Of a DNA stretch of 64,000 bases, positions 20,877 through 31,940 are shown piece by piece (position 1 is the stretch's first letter; each line of letters begins with the position of its first letter). The stretch comes from Lepidurus packardi. Lineage: Eukaryota; Arthropoda; Branchiopoda; Notostraca; Triopsidae. The notes beneath the pieces are model-generated. The model saw nothing but the letters and a program-made list of their open reading frames with translations. It ran no database searches and was not told the DNA's origin. The stretch covers positions 1,515,501 through 1,579,500 of the forward strand of contig JAKZAN010000003.1 in NCBI GenBank assembly GCA_023053545.1, in the 5' to 3' direction. The position numbers and the translations under genes were made by a program.

Positions 20877-21737
20877 TCAAACTAAATTTTGCCACTGAGG
20901 ACTTGATCCAGCTCGAGCGCGTTTATACGATCGGGTGACTCTAGGGCTGGGTGGAGTGATACCGCGCGAATGGAGCAGTTTCAAACGTTCAATCTCTTTT
21001 AGCCGTTTCTCTTTAACAATAAGCTGGGTGGGAAAATTAATATCGGCTAACGCGCGTGAAAAATCATCCATTCGAGGTAAAAAGCGACCCTTGTTGTGTG
21101 AAAAGAGATCTCTCATGTAATCTGACACATGGCTGTTTTCTATAGTTTCCCCATATAGTTTTAGAGTACTGTCAGGATTAACTGTAATTATGTGTGCATA
21201 TTCAGGTTTTGTAAGATACTCGCTAGCTGTCAACGCTTTCTCACGATATTGGTCGTCCACTTTAACCATAAATTGGGTAACGCTGGGGGTCTCTTCAACA
21301 CTTGACTGCAATGGACTGTCATACATGTCGGGTTTAGAAATGTTATTAATTGGTGTTTGAAAAGGTTGTGGTGAAAAGCTGCGAGTGGCGTTTACACGTG
21401 TGGGTGTTAAATCACTCTCAACACCCTCATGTTTTAAAGATGGAACCGTGGGAACAGGGGGTAAAGAAACATGTGTTGACGATGCAGCCCTCTCATGACC
21501 TGGGTGAGCAGCCTTGTAGCGTTGAAACGTTTTTTCAAACAGGTGCAACTTATTCTCAATGCTTAATTCAGGATTATTGAGAATATTCCGCATTTCCTCT
21601 TCCGCCCGATAAAATTCTGTTAGTTTGAAACTGGGGGGCGGTTTTATGGCAGACTGCGATTCCCGATGCAAAACTTGATCAATTTTGTTGGCTATGTCTA
21701 GCGGCACTAACCGCATGGGACGCGCTGCTTTGGCCAT
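20877..21737 (-). CDS. Polinton conserved protein of unknown function (286 aa)
   Basis: It lies 1 nt upstream of the integrase gene and overlaps the next gene by 59 nt. An N-terminal helical segment (ANKIDQVL) and an NPELSIENKLHLFEKTFQRYK helix are followed by a Pro/Ser-rich middle and a KLYGETIENSHVSDYMRDLF region. Proteins of this type recur between polymerase and integrase in animal Polintons. I cannot assign a biochemical role. Confidence 0.55.
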   Translation of the reverse strand: MAKAARPMRLVPLDIANKIDQVLHRESQSAIKPPPSFKLTEFYRAEEEMRNILNNPELSIENKLHLFEKTFQRYKAAHPGHERAASSTHVSLPPVPTVPSLKHEGVESDLTPTRVNATRSFSPQPFQTPINNISKPDMYDSPLQSSVEETPSVTQFMVKVDDQYREKALTASEYLTKPEYAHIITVNPDSTLKLYGETIENSHVSDYMRDLFSHNKGRFLPRMDDFSRALADINFPTQLIVKEKRLKEIERLKLLHSRGITPPSPRVTRSYKRARAGSSPQWQNLV

Positions 21738-22056
21738 GGCGACGTAAAAAAGCTAAAGCGGGGTTAAGTACGTTTAAAATAAATCCTCCACCCTTCTGTA
21801 CTATTCGTTTATGACGATAGCGGAAACTCTGTTTGGATTGAGCCAAATCTCGAAGAATAGACTTGAAACGACGTAGCTTTTGTTTCTCTTTTTCCTGAAG
21901 AGGGATAACACCCTTGACTAAATTCAAGATGATTTCGCAAATAACGTTAATAAGGGGTCGGTCAGCGTTCTGAAGGATAATTTGACGGAGTTTGGGCTGA
22001 CAGCGACATAAAGTTTTCAAATAAGGTTTGTATTTCTTCACCTGTTTAAGACACAT
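21679..22056 (-). CDS. Polinton small basic protein (125 aa)
   Basis: Features are KPKLRQIIL-type residues, a Cys-containing helix (INVICEIILNLVKG), the VPL-like IPLQEKEKQKLRRFK basic stretch, and a Gly-rich hydrophobic segment (GGGFILNVLNPALAFLRR). I recall this order from a small protein found in many aquatic-invertebrate Polinton/adinto-like elements. Function is unknown; a virion or DNA-condensing role is plausible. It overlaps the 286-aa gene by 59 nt. Confidence 0.6.
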   Translation of the reverse strand: MCLKQVKKYKPYLKTLCRCQPKLRQIILQNADRPLINVICEIILNLVKGVIPLQEKEKQKLRRFKSILRDLAQSKQSFRYRHKRIVQKGGGFILNVLNPALAFLRRHGQSSASHAVSAARHSQQN

Positions 22057-22102
22057 CCTCTCGTTGTCTGTTTACCTCCAAAGCCAGTGTGCGACTAAAG
22101 GT

Positions 22103-22246
22103 TTACCCACTCGAAGATCGCGCTTTAAAGGCTAAAATAAGACGCGTCATAATCGACAACCATTCAGCTAGAGTTTGAAGGGTTTGCGTGGCAACCTGTC
22201 GACAGCGAGTGCGCCATTTCTTCCCAAATCTTTTATCATGAACCAT
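22103..22246 (-). CDS. possible Polinton micro-ORF (47 aa)
   Basis: ATG 22246 to TAA 22103-22105 encodes a short basic, partly amphipathic peptide (KKWRTRCRQVATQTLQTL). It sits between the polymerase stop and the 125-aa gene and is the only open frame with an ATG in that gap. Support is positional only. Confidence 0.3.
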   Translation of the reverse strand: MVHDKRFGKKWRTRCRQVATQTLQTLAEWLSIMTRLILAFKARSSSG

Positions 22247-22309
22247 CTTGCAGCTTCAAAGGTTGAGTGACAACTAAACTAGACATGGGTTATAGACACA
22301 ATTTAAACT

Positions 22310-25300
22310 TTATTCATCATCTTCATTACAATATCCGTAAGCGTGACTGGTAACAAGATCTGGGAGCCAGAAACGTTTATCATCAAGAGCAGACAATGAC
22401 AATTTACGAGTTTGATAAGTATAAATTTGATGGTTGAATGAGCGGAGAGTGGTATTGGTAGTATATACCTCGCTGCGCTCACCATACAACACTTGACGGT
22501 AAAGGTCTAACGATAATTCACGACGGGTGGCTTCTCGGGTAGTGCCCTTGGCCTTTCGTTGTTCTTCACCCGTGTCAAAACGTATACAATAGAGTTTGGG
22601 TCGTAAAGCTACAATTTCCACAATACGGTTTTGTCCAGCCTCGTTCTTAAACATGCCTAGACGTTTATCGTTGTCAGCATAGTAATATGGACTGGATGGA
22701 TGTTGGTTGGAGGTATCAAAGTGGGTGGTTAGACGATGACACATCTCTTCCCAGAATCCGGTAGGGCTTTCCACACTGTAGCAAAAACTGTCGGTATCGG
22801 TAAAAACCAAGCGGCAGCGCGAACCAAAATGTGGGCGAATAATGTTGTAGTGGAAATCGTACATATGCATTTTGGCTAATTCCAATATTGCAAAACCTAC
22901 AAGAATTGGTTTGTTATAAAAAACGTCGGTTTTTCTCATCTGGATGAGTGCTAAATCATTCGAAATGCGTCGTGCATGGCTGAAGGCTGGACTGGCTGTT
23001 AAACTCACAAGAGTTTTCTCGTTGTTTATTACGTAGATGTTGACTCGGTTGTCTACGTTTTCTACAGTTTTACCTGAAATGTTAACCGAAGGTTAGTCAA
23101 AAGTATGAGTTTAAGTTAGAATGATTTTACCAAAGATGGAATTATTCATCAGTTTGAACGATTCACGATCAGCGTCATTGGTGGCGGCAGCTCGCAAAGC
23201 GGTGTTGCATTCGATGTAGGGCTGAAACAGCGTTGTCTGACGAAATCTGATACCACCATGCATTCGGGTCACTAACAATCCGTGACTTAAAGCCAGCTGC
23301 AACATTCTGTAATGAATCAGATATTTTTCTTTAGCGTTTAAGGTGACACATAGTTTTTCAACACGAGAGGGAAATGTTTTCCCATCCTTCAGATAATGCT
23401 CTTGGATTGCGGGGCTTAGCATATCCCATGTTATTTGTTCTTTGCGGGGGAGAAAGGGAAAATCGTCGTGTTCTTCGTGTAAATGGGCAGGATATTCCAT
23501 GTCGACTAGTAGGGCATAACCATAGAGCGAATCTGGGGTTAACGAGAGGATTTCGTTCAAACTGGGGCATTCTTTGGTTGATAACCAGCAAATTCCATCG
23601 GTGGGTAAAGCTTGAACCATCGCCCATCCATACAAGTTGTTAGCATCGATATATTCGATGGAGCTATTAGGGCGTGTAGGATCATAATGCGGCAAGTCTG
23701 GTAAATTGGCTACAGCATGACGTTGGGACACCATGGTTAGCCCCCCTCGCACGTTTTGTTTAACCATACTATGCATGGTTACATCGGTCATAAGTTCCAT
23801 CGTCACCCCCGTTGTGTACAAACAGGCGTTCCAGCTAAAATGCGAAATGCTGTAAAAATGGGCTACATCCAAACCCGAATGGTGATAGGTTGTTTGACGT
23901 AAGGTGGAAAAGCAGTCGGCTAGAATGCGGACATCGCACTCTAAATACAAGTTGTGATAGTCGCGTAATGTGCGACATTGGAAAGTATCCCAAACGTTTT
24001 GTGCATGAATGTAATCCTCATCTGAAACTGAGCAACCAGTTAGGGTGGAGAAAAAGGCCAGTTGAGATGGTAAATGTGGTAAATCGAGAGCTGTCAGACT
24101 AGTCATGAACTCGTAGGGAAATATCCCTTTGCGCGCTAAGAGTTTGAGTTTCTCTTGATTCCCCGCTACCGCAGCCGCACGGTTCAAACATTGAAAGGAG
24201 TGGAGCCCCTTTTTCAAGAGAACTTGAGCCCAACGTTCCAAACTAGTGTTCATAAATTGAAGACTGTCCAGAAAGCGAACGTTATCAACTTTAAAAGTCA
24301 AGAACTTTTCCATGGATTTGGGGATAATGTCAATGTCTTGCCCGTAATGCTCCAATGCTTGACAGATGAAATGTCCATCGTAATTCCTAGAAACAACAGA
24401 TTATTTGGATTCGGTTTATCGGTTTTCACAGATACTTACTGTAAATTGTGGAAGTAGACAGGTAATTCGTAGTTTTCCAATTTACAATGGAGATTACAAC
24501 CTCGGTGAGCAATACCCCGGAAAGAACCGTCAAAATGATCATGATCTATCATACGCTCGGACAAATCTTGGGGTAAGGGTTTCTTGCAGTGTACGCATAT
24601 AGTAGCTGTATGTCGGGCTCTTATTGCCATTGACACATCTTTTTCATTGAGGGGAAAATTTGTTGAGCGCACCACTTGTTCAAGATTTGCTGCTGTTTCT
24701 AAGATGTTTTGTAGGAAAATCTGACCTGCATTAGGGCCAACATAGCGCTGGTATGCCACTTCACTCCCCTGCAGGTCGAGCACCAAATAACAAAAAGATA
24801 GAGCTTCGTGACGATGAAGCTTTTGATTGACGGGAGAGTGTTCTTCATCAGTTGGATCATAAGAAACTAAAAGAGATTCAAAATCGGCAAAAGCTATGTA
24901 AGGGGCACGTTGTGCTGCATTAAAACATCGCATCTGAACAAAATCGTTCTTCCCAGGAGTGGGGAGTCGAACTGCTTTTTGTTTGTTTTCCAAACAGTAC
25001 ATTTTATGAGCATCTAGGGACCGGGAACTTTTAAACGCGTTTAGACATTTGAGACAATAATGATCCTTATGTAGTTGATCTTTACCCAACAAACGATTTG
25101 GTGAAAGAATAGGCCAGAAATGTCCTTGTCCCGGACCGGTGCATGTATACAAAAGATTAACCGGTTCTTGGCAGAGGGTGGTGTTGGGTTTGAAAAAGGT
25201 TTTCCCAGAAATACGAAAAGGATAAATATTTCGAGGGGTGGCAACAAGAGTTGGTGGGAGTTTAGAGCGTTTAGGATTTTCTGCTTCTTCATCACTCTCG

Positions 25301-26376
25301 TCAAAACATCCAAACGGTAAAGTATCAAAAGCTAAGATATTAATAGCGATTGAATGGGCTTCTTCAAAAGCAGTTATGTCTTGAATTTTAACAGGATAGG
25401 TTAGCACTTGTGGATTAATGGTCGGTAATCTGTCGGGATAACGGGCGAAGAGAGCGTCTAAGCTTTTAGCACTATGATGTTTTATAAAAAACTGAGAATT
25501 TTCGTCAGTTGCAGCATGTTGACGAGCTAGCACCGCTTTGACCGCGTAGACAAAACATTGATCACCGCAACGTTCGATATTAACAACAGCTTTGCGTTTA
25601 GCGATGTTGGTAGGTAACCGTATCTGGTGAGAGTCGTTACCACTACCCGCCATAGGAACAAACGTGGTCACTGAAGCTCGAAGCTCACTAATGTACTCCA
25701 TCCGCCAACCAGAACCAGCTTGATTCTGACGATTGTGGATCACGTTGGCAATATGATCAAATGCATTTTGCATAACTTGATTTAAATCTGAAGTTGGGAG
25801 CACGATAACATACACACTGTGGAAAAAACGGGGGTAGCGTTCGCTGCGATTGATTTCAGGAGTGTTTATGATTTTACTCATAACGCTATGAACTACAAAT
25901 TTGATTTTCACAGACAAACTCTTTCGTAGTTGAGCTTTCAATAATCCGAGAATTTGTGAACTATACTCGCTCATCAATTGTTCGGCTGTTACAATCGGGT
26001 AACGCTCAGGTCCAACAATCAATCGATATTCCCGCAAATGTCCAGCTAGTGTACTATTCAATTCAAAAAATTCATTGTGGTTAGATTCAATCGATTGCGG
26101 TGGGGGTATATTGGGTGTGAGAGGTTCTGCAACACTTGTTGGAGGGGGTGGTGAAAGGGCGATCGTTGGCAGAGGGTTTAAAATTTGACGACGACGTTTC
26201 AAACGTCGTTGTCGACGCTTGATGCCGCGATTGAGAGTTCGAGTACGGATTGATGGGTGTGGAGCGGGGAATTCTTCGCCAGCACCTGCTTGTGACTCGT
26301 CATCACGATCAACATCAATACCTAATTCACGAATCAAATCGCCTAAGATTGGACTATATTCAGAATTCATTGTCAA
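22310..26376 (-). CDS. Polinton protein-primed type-B DNA polymerase, three exons
   Basis: Exons 26376-24440, 24386-23131 and 23073-22310 join through 53- and 57-bp GT-AG introns, giving 1318 residues. The N-terminal region has a CFVYAVKAVL motif, an HKMYC-type zinc finger, and the ExoI motif in FADFES. A CVHC...DHDH...RGCN module has the layout of endonuclease VII zinc/HNH motifs. ExoII (YDGHF) spans the first intron. Polymerase motif A is in YIDANNLYG, motif B in LMNNSIFGK (cut by the second intron), and motif C in FTDTDS. The enzyme replicates the element from its terminal repeats. All key motifs are present and the frame is clean. Confidence 0.92.
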
Positions 26377-26466
26377 ACGCTGTCCCGAGGGCTACTGAGC
26401 ACGATTTTCATGGTGTGTTAGTGCTTAAAGACTCGGAACTAGAAGAGGAGGAACTCATTTGTTAGT

Positions 26467-27129
26467 ATGGAGGCGTTGTTTAGACATCCAGTGCGCATCC
26501 TCATTGCTGGTCCTTCACAATCGGGTAAAAGCGAGGTGGTAGCCCGGCTGCTTCGACAACTATCGTCAATGTTCACTCCCTGTCCTGAACGTATACGCTA
26601 TTGTTATGGAGCGTGGCAACCGCTTTTTGCACAACTCCAGTCGGAGTTGGACAATATTACTTTTCAAGCCGGGTTTGACGAAAATGATATTAAAGAAACT
26701 TTACCGGCCAACAGTTTACTCATTCTGGATGATCTGATGGAAACTATAGATGGTAAATCAAAAGCATTGGAGAACATCTTTACCAAACATTCCCACCATG
26801 CCAATATCTCCGTCATCATGATTACACAAAACCCGTTTTATAGCAACCTTCGCACCATCTCTCTTAATTGCTCCCACATGTTTCTAATGAAAACTGCTCG
26901 AGATGTTACTCAAATTCGAGCTATTGGGGCTCAAATGTTCCCTGGTAAACTGAGATATTTTATGGATGCGTACGAGCATGCCTGTGAAGAACCTTACTCT
27001 TATTTGATGCTCTCCTTCGATCCCAACACTCCTGACACTCATCGTCTTATGTCAGATATTTTCAACATGAAAGGTGAACCTATTGTATATGAAAGAGTGC
27101 ACCAGCCTGTAAAAACCGTTAGGAAATAA
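26467..27129 (+). CDS. Polinton A32-like packaging ATPase
   Basis: 220 residues, starting at ATG 26467, 90 bp from and divergent to the polymerase gene. Walker A is GPSQSGKS, Walker B is LLILDDLM, and a sensor-like IMITQNPF follows. This is the FtsK/HerA-type ATPase that packages DNA in Polintons and large DNA viruses. The intergenic 90 bp probably hold a bidirectional promoter. Confidence 0.9.
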   Translation: MEALFRHPVRILIAGPSQSGKSEVVARLLRQLSSMFTPCPERIRYCYGAWQPLFAQLQSELDNITFQAGFDENDIKETLPANSLLILDDLMETIDGKSKALENIFTKHSHHANISVIMITQNPFYSNLRTISLNCSHMFLMKTARDVTQIRAIGAQMFPGKLRYFMDAYEHACEEPYSYLMLSFDPNTPDTHRLMSDIFNMKGEPIVYERVHQPVKTVRK

Positions 27130-27206
27130 AAAAATGTTTCCTATTTTAAAGAACTCTTCCTCAGTATGATATATTCTTTGTTCAGTACAGTCGCTCGAAT
27201 AGGAAA

Positions 27207-28310
27207 ATGAAACATGTTTGGTGTTTGGTGTGGATGTTTTTAACCGTTGTTAACGGTTTCAAGGGTAAGACGCAATAATCACCGGTCTCTATTTGGTAAC
27301 ACTTCTTTTCTCTTTTACTAGTTTGTCCTAATGATAAATTAGGTTGTGAGGTTTGTCAAAGTGTTCCAGGATGCTACTATGGGGTATACGTTTGGGGAGG
27401 GCAGCATGTATGTCACCCTATCTCTAAACGTATTAAGGGGAACAGAATAAATTTTTTTTTTACTTGTTCGGAAAACACAACCATGTCAACTTCTTCTCCA
27501 AATCTCAACGGTACAACAACAGCTCTTTTGATAACTACATTTATTGTGTAACATTGTAGTATTCTATAAATTTCTTTTGATAGAACAATCTACCAAGCCA
27601 ATGGAAGTTCCATCATCATCATCATCAACACCTGTAAATCCTACAATGTTCACAATAACTACCGGTATGAAGTTTACATATCTATAACAAACCTCTTAAT
27701 CTTGAAGTAGAATCGTATGTTACATCCACCAATGATTTTAAATATCTCTCTCGCAACAACACCCACCTTCCAATCTTTGAATCGGTTGGTGGTGATGATA
27801 AAGATGTGGAAGAATCTACAAATCGTATAGCTTTCACAATAACTACTGGTATGAAATTTACACATCTAACAAACTTTTTAATGGATTTAAAGTAGAATCG
27901 TATGTTGCAACTGATGATAATGATGATGCCAATGTCAAATATATCTCTCCCAACAACACTCACCTTACAATATTTGAATCGGTTGTTGATGACAAAGGTG
28001 AGGATGGATAATCTAGGAGTGTTATTGATTTTAAAAACTTCACAGTTCAATTTCTATAATAGCTTTTCTGCTTCTAGATTTGGGTTACAACAGCAATGCT
28101 GTGTTGGTTGAGCTATATTACATTCTAGGTATTACATTCTACACATACAGTATTGTGTTTAATCAAGCATTGTTTAAAGGTGGAATCTTCTTGATTGGCA
28201 TGTTTGTATATATTGCTGTTTTATTAATTTACTTCTGTCGACACATGCATGCTAAGGTAAACAGAAAAACAACAATAACTTCAACTTTAAGTTTATCATT
28301 ACAATTCTAG
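27207..28310 (+). CDS. Polinton spliced, PSI-like cysteine-rich membrane protein (structure partly uncertain)
   Basis: Exon 1 (27207-27264) encodes a signal peptide (LVWMFLTVV core). A GT-AG intron leads in phase to exon 2 (from 27322) with C-x5-C-x2-C-x5-CYYG...C spacing, like PSI (plexin-semaphorin-integrin) modules. A Ser/Thr-rich linker follows, reached by a probable intron at about 27510-27584. Next are two roughly 185-bp tandem repeats (27650- and 27835-) encoding an FESV-containing segment. Last is a hydrophobic segment (LIGMFVYIAVLLIYF) near 28190-28245. A secreted or type I membrane protein is the simplest reading. The middle exons are not resolved and may be disrupted. Confidence 0.5.
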
Positions 28311-28411
28311 GTAGCGCTGCCGTGCTTGTAGCGCCAAATTTGCCGGTTTTAAATGTACATACTATAACACCGCATGTATAGACAACCAAGTGTAGCCTAT
28401 AATATCCAAAA

Positions 28412-29026
28412 ATGGCATCAATCTGTATTTTTTCTATTTGTTTGATCTTTTTTTTGCTTTCGATGGGTGTTAAGATGTTCCCCATAGACGGTAAGTTTTT
28501 TTTTTTTTATAGAATAGGTACTCATGTATATATATATATATATATATATAGGTTGTTCAATACATCAAACGTGTATTGAATGCAAAAACCATACACGTTG
28601 TTACTTTGTGGGTGATATAACCGGTAAACATGGATGTATCACCCAGAATACACTTTTTGGATGGGATGAGCCTGGTGTGCTCACGTTTCCAAAGTGTGGT
28701 GCCCAGGTGGAGTCATCCAGAATCGTTCCAGCCGAATTACCTGTTGAGGTTGAAGAAGTGGAGGGGGAGGAGGCGGAGGAAATCGCCATACTAGTTTGTA
28801 TGCTGTTCAAAAATCTGAAAACAAAGAATCAAAACTCATTCTTATATTAATAGTTGAAGTTATTGGCGGTCTCATCGCTATGGTGGGTGCTGGTTACTCT
28901 GGATGGAGATGCTGGCGTAAACGTGTTTTTTGCATCTCCAGCTGGAGTAGGTTCAGCACTAGCGAAGACGTGGTTCTGGATGAACTAGCCTCGATGGAGG
29001 AGCTATCAGAAAACAATGAAATTTAA
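28412..29026 (+). CDS. Polinton PSI-like type I membrane protein, three exons
   Basis: Exons 28412-28490, 28552-28797 and 28854-29026 join in phase to 165 residues. A hydrophobic signal peptide (FSICLIFFLLS) is followed by a cysteine-rich module with C-x5-C-x2-C-x5-CYFVG...C spacing, as in PSI domains. An acidic stalk ([10 protein letters not shown]), one transmembrane helix (EVIGGLIAMVGAGYSGW), and a cytoplasmic tail with DELASMEEL follow. The first intron contains a (TA)n tract just before the acceptor. A diverged copy on the minus strand at 53125-53891 conserves the coding blocks, which supports the gene. It may act at the cell surface or on virion membranes; that is inference. Confidence 0.65.
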
Positions 29027-29084
29027 AATGAAAATAAATAACCAGATTAAAGCTGAATGTGTATGTTTTTTTTTTTTTTTTTTT

Positions 29085-29557
29085 TTACAAATTTATAATG
29101 TTAACATTAATAGTCACAGTTGTCGTATTTTTATTTAAAACCGACAGAACTGTTTCTAGCTGGGCCAGGTTTGCGGGTGAAAGGGCTGAGGTTGTTTGGA
29201 TAATGTTGATATTGGGGATGTTGGGGGCTTTGGGGATGTTGGCAGCTTGAGTGTTTGATGGTGTTACGTCCAAATCTTGGAGAATTGGAAATTCTGCCAA
29301 CATAGCATCTAACCAACTATCCAGATCTTCATGTTCTACAAATAGAAAGAAAAACATCAACACAAATAATGATTAGTTTATAAATAACAAATTAGATAAT
29401 AACCCACCAGCATTCGTCTCCAAATTTAAAAAAGCTGGGGTTTTCATCGTCACTCGATTTCCTTTACCTTGACCGATTCCTACAAACAAAATATGTTCAA
29501 ACAGGTGTAGACACGAATATAAAATTCAAACTGGTATGAAAACTTACCGTAAGCCAT
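29085..29557 (-). CDS. Polinton small acidic three-exon protein (110 aa)
   Basis: Exons 29557-29548 (four codons, the last split), 29479-29408 and 29335-29085 join through GT-AG introns in phase. The first part is Gly/Lys-rich (GIGQGKGN), the second acidic (EHEDLDSWLDAML), and the C-terminus has repeated hydrophobic heptad-like sequence ending in alternating Val/Ile/Asn. No family is recognised. The same exon structure is kept at 52612-53082 in Polinton-2 with mostly conservative differences, so it is a real gene. Confidence 0.6.
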
Positions 29558-29776
29558 GACTGCTTGTTGTAGTTTGAGGTTAAGTTTGAAGTGTGTGCGC
29601 TGGATACTGTAAGGTTTCAATGTGTGGAAGTTGCGCGTTGGGTGTGGCATACATTACAAACCCACTAGCTTACGATTGGTGTTTGACTTTACTCTAAACG
29701 TATAAAAGAGGCAGACGGTCTGTTGGAAAAATCAGCTTTCAGCTCTACTTCGCTTGTATTTAACATACATGATAAA

Positions 29777-30103
29777 ATGCCTTTAGTAATAGGCTACATA
29801 ACAAAAATTAGCGGTGTGCGCGAATATAAACACCAACCTGGCTGTTACTTTAACTTTTACATGCAAGTGGGACCTAATCGTGAATATTGTGATATCCATT
29901 GCGATGATATTAGATGTCGCGATTTCTTATTTAACTGTCACTATACGCAACGTGCCATAAGGTTCATGTCTTACGAAACTGGACGCTGTCTATATCTGCA
30001 TGCAGACACCTTTATTAAAACCGAGATCTCCAAGCCAGCTTTTGTGTTTGATTGTCAGGCGCGTCCTGGACCTGGATGTGAAAAAGTCATCACGAATAAA
30101 TAA
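29777..30103 (+). CDS. Polinton hypothetical protein (108 aa)
   Basis: The open frame begins at 29723; I favour ATG 29777 (MPLVIGYI), conserved in position in Polinton-2 near 52395. Beta-rich and cysteine-rich sequence (YFNFYMQVG, DIHCDDIRCRDFLFNC) could be a small OB-like or zinc-bound fold, but I do not recognise it. It is divergent from the 110-aa gene. Confidence 0.5.
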   Translation: MPLVIGYITKISGVREYKHQPGCYFNFYMQVGPNREYCDIHCDDIRCRDFLFNCHYTQRAIRFMSYETGRCLYLHADTFIKTEISKPAFVFDCQARPGPGCEKVITNK

Positions 30104-30392
30104 TAAGTAAGTATATAAGATCAAATATTGTGTGTATATCGATATTTGTATGCTTACTCTTTCCTCAGAGTGAAGTTAAAATCGGATCTTAGGCGACAAA
30201 GTTTCAACATGGGTTATTCTGCACTGTGCAACACAGAAGCGCTAATAACAAGTGTTCGTTTCGACACGAATTGTGAAAAGGATTCCTTTTAACGTCGTGT
30301 TTGTTGTTGTTGTTGTACGCATAAGGCGACATCTATAAGTTGTGTGTGTATATGTGTGCGGCGCAACATTCAAATATAAGTCTCGAAATTAT
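30104..30392. other. short spacer in Polinton-1
   Basis: No ORF of note. It contains a GTTGTTGTTGTTGT run near 30300 and TATATGTGTG-type low complexity. It separates two convergent accessory genes and likely holds polyadenylation signals (AATAA at 30097). Confidence 0.4.
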
Positions 30393-30836
30393 TTAACAAC
30401 GTGTATTTACATTGATTCGTTCTACATCTCGGGTTAACCAATAAGCGAATTTGTAGGTTTGGAACAGCGTACAAAGAGTCGGGGTTGTTTTATGTTTAGG
30501 ACAATAGGGTGGTTCAAAAGGGATAAAAATTTCGTTGACTGCAGGGCAATTGTATCCCACCAAGTTCTCAATAGGTTGTTGAAGTCCTTGTGAGAGAATT
30601 TCAAACGAAGGATCACCCCATGTTAAAACTCGATATTTTCGGATTGAGCGGGCTAGATGATTGAAGAAAACCCCCATCGTGTCAAAGGACCAGTCTTGAT
30701 CATGGTCATTTCCCCATGTGAAATGTCGATAGTAAAAATTGTTCTGTGATAATTTGGAATTAATAAAACATGTGGTTAACTCCACAGGGCTGTTGTCGAC
30801 TAATCTCAAATAGACTACAGCCAAGTCTTCAGCCAT
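30393..30836 (-). CDS. Polinton hypothetical protein (147 aa)
   Basis: ATG 30836 to stop 30393. Aromatic-rich sequence with FYYRHFTWGNDHD, LTWGDPSFEIL and a C-terminal CPKHKTTPTLC segment. No transmembrane or named domain is recognised. A truncated copy of its N-terminus is present at 52085-52195 in Polinton-2, where it runs into AT-rich repeats. It is the gene nearest the right TIR. Confidence 0.5.
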   Translation of the reverse strand: MAEDLAVVYLRLVDNSPVELTTCFINSKLSQNNFYYRHFTWGNDHDQDWSFDTMGVFFNHLARSIRKYRVLTWGDPSFEILSQGLQQPIENLVGYNCPAVNEIFIPFEPPYCPKHKTTPTLCTLFQTYKFAYWLTRDVERINVNTRC

Positions 30837-30939
30837 TCTTATGCTCTAGCAGAGTTTATTGAACCACCGTGTTGATCTGTGTTGGTTCCACTGGTTTCAT
30901 AAATGGGAGACGTGCTGGTGATAGCCTTGAGTTTGTCAA

Positions 30940-31940
30940 ACACTGGTTGGAATGAGTGTGTGTGTGCGGTTGTGAGAATTGGGGATTTTGAAACCGTTCA
31001 GTCTAAGGGTTGCACAGATGTCAGAGTGGGGGTTGTCAAGCGCGCTCATCTGAGGAGTCATACCGATGGAAGAGTGGGGATTGGCCAACACAGGAGCTTG
31101 AGGGGAGTGTGAGCTGACAAGCATCCTAGCCAGAGGGGCTGCGCAAACGCAAGAGTGGGTGAGTTGGTGTTATCAGTGTGTGTGCAACAGTTGATAGCCT
31201 GATGAGCATGATGGCACACTCTCCAAAAAATCTTACAGTGTAGTGAAACCACCAACCATTATTTTGAATGAATTTGTAATTGTATTTGTTGAAAGAAAAT
31301 ACATTTCAAAGGTTAAACTTACAAAAAGTGTCTTTAACTTAAATGTCTATCTCCGAAAAAAGTGTCATTAACTTTAATGTCTATTTTTGAAAAACTGTCT
31401 TTACTTAAATGTATGTGTGTATTTTGTGAAAAAAAAAAAAAAAAAAAGTGTCTTTAACTTAAATGATGAATCTCGAAAAGTGTCTATTCTCGAAAAAGCG
31501 TCCTTAACTTTAATGTTGATTCTGAAAAAGTGTCTTTAACTTTAATGTCTATTCTCGAAAAAGTGTCCTTAACTTTAATGTCGAATCTGAAAAAGTGTCT
31601 TTAACTTTAATGGTAATCCTGAAAAAGTGTCTTTAACTTTAATGTCGAGTCCGAAAAAGTGTCTTTAACTTTAATGGTAATTAAGTTTGTTGGCGGAGGA
31701 CACTGTTGTCGACACGAGAGCTGCTCAATTGTGAGGACAGCGCCAACGTGAAAGTGGCGGAAACGCTAGAAACTAGGTGTTGTCAAACCATACTGCGCAG
31801 GCGTCAGGGCAGGGGACTAGGGGAGAAATGGAGGCATCCTATTGGTGGAGCCGTAAAAGGGGCGGGGCTTGGGGGAAATGGAGGCTTCCTATTGGTGCGG
31901 CAGTAATGGAGGCGGCAGTAATGATGGTACCTATACTACT
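30940..31940. repeat. Polinton-1 right terminal inverted repeat
   Basis: Reverse complement of 13365-14368, including the GACACTTTTT minisatellite and a 20-bp A/T run. It ends CCTATACTACT at the target duplication GAACTT. Confidence 0.9.

Larger units (their letters stand above)
13365..31940. mobile_element. Polinton-1 (Maverick), complete 18.6-kb element
   Basis: It begins AGTAGTATAGG and ends CCTATACTACT, the AG...CT rule of Polintons. It is flanked by the 6-bp target duplication GAACTT (13359-13364 and 31941-31946). Terminal inverted repeats are about 1.0 kb. It encodes polymerase, integrase, ATPase, protease, major and minor capsid proteins and several accessory genes. The core block reads leftward from 26376 to 16289; the ATPase and the accessory arm lie to the right. 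It sits in exon 2 of the Kolobok-1 transposase. Confidence 0.95.
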
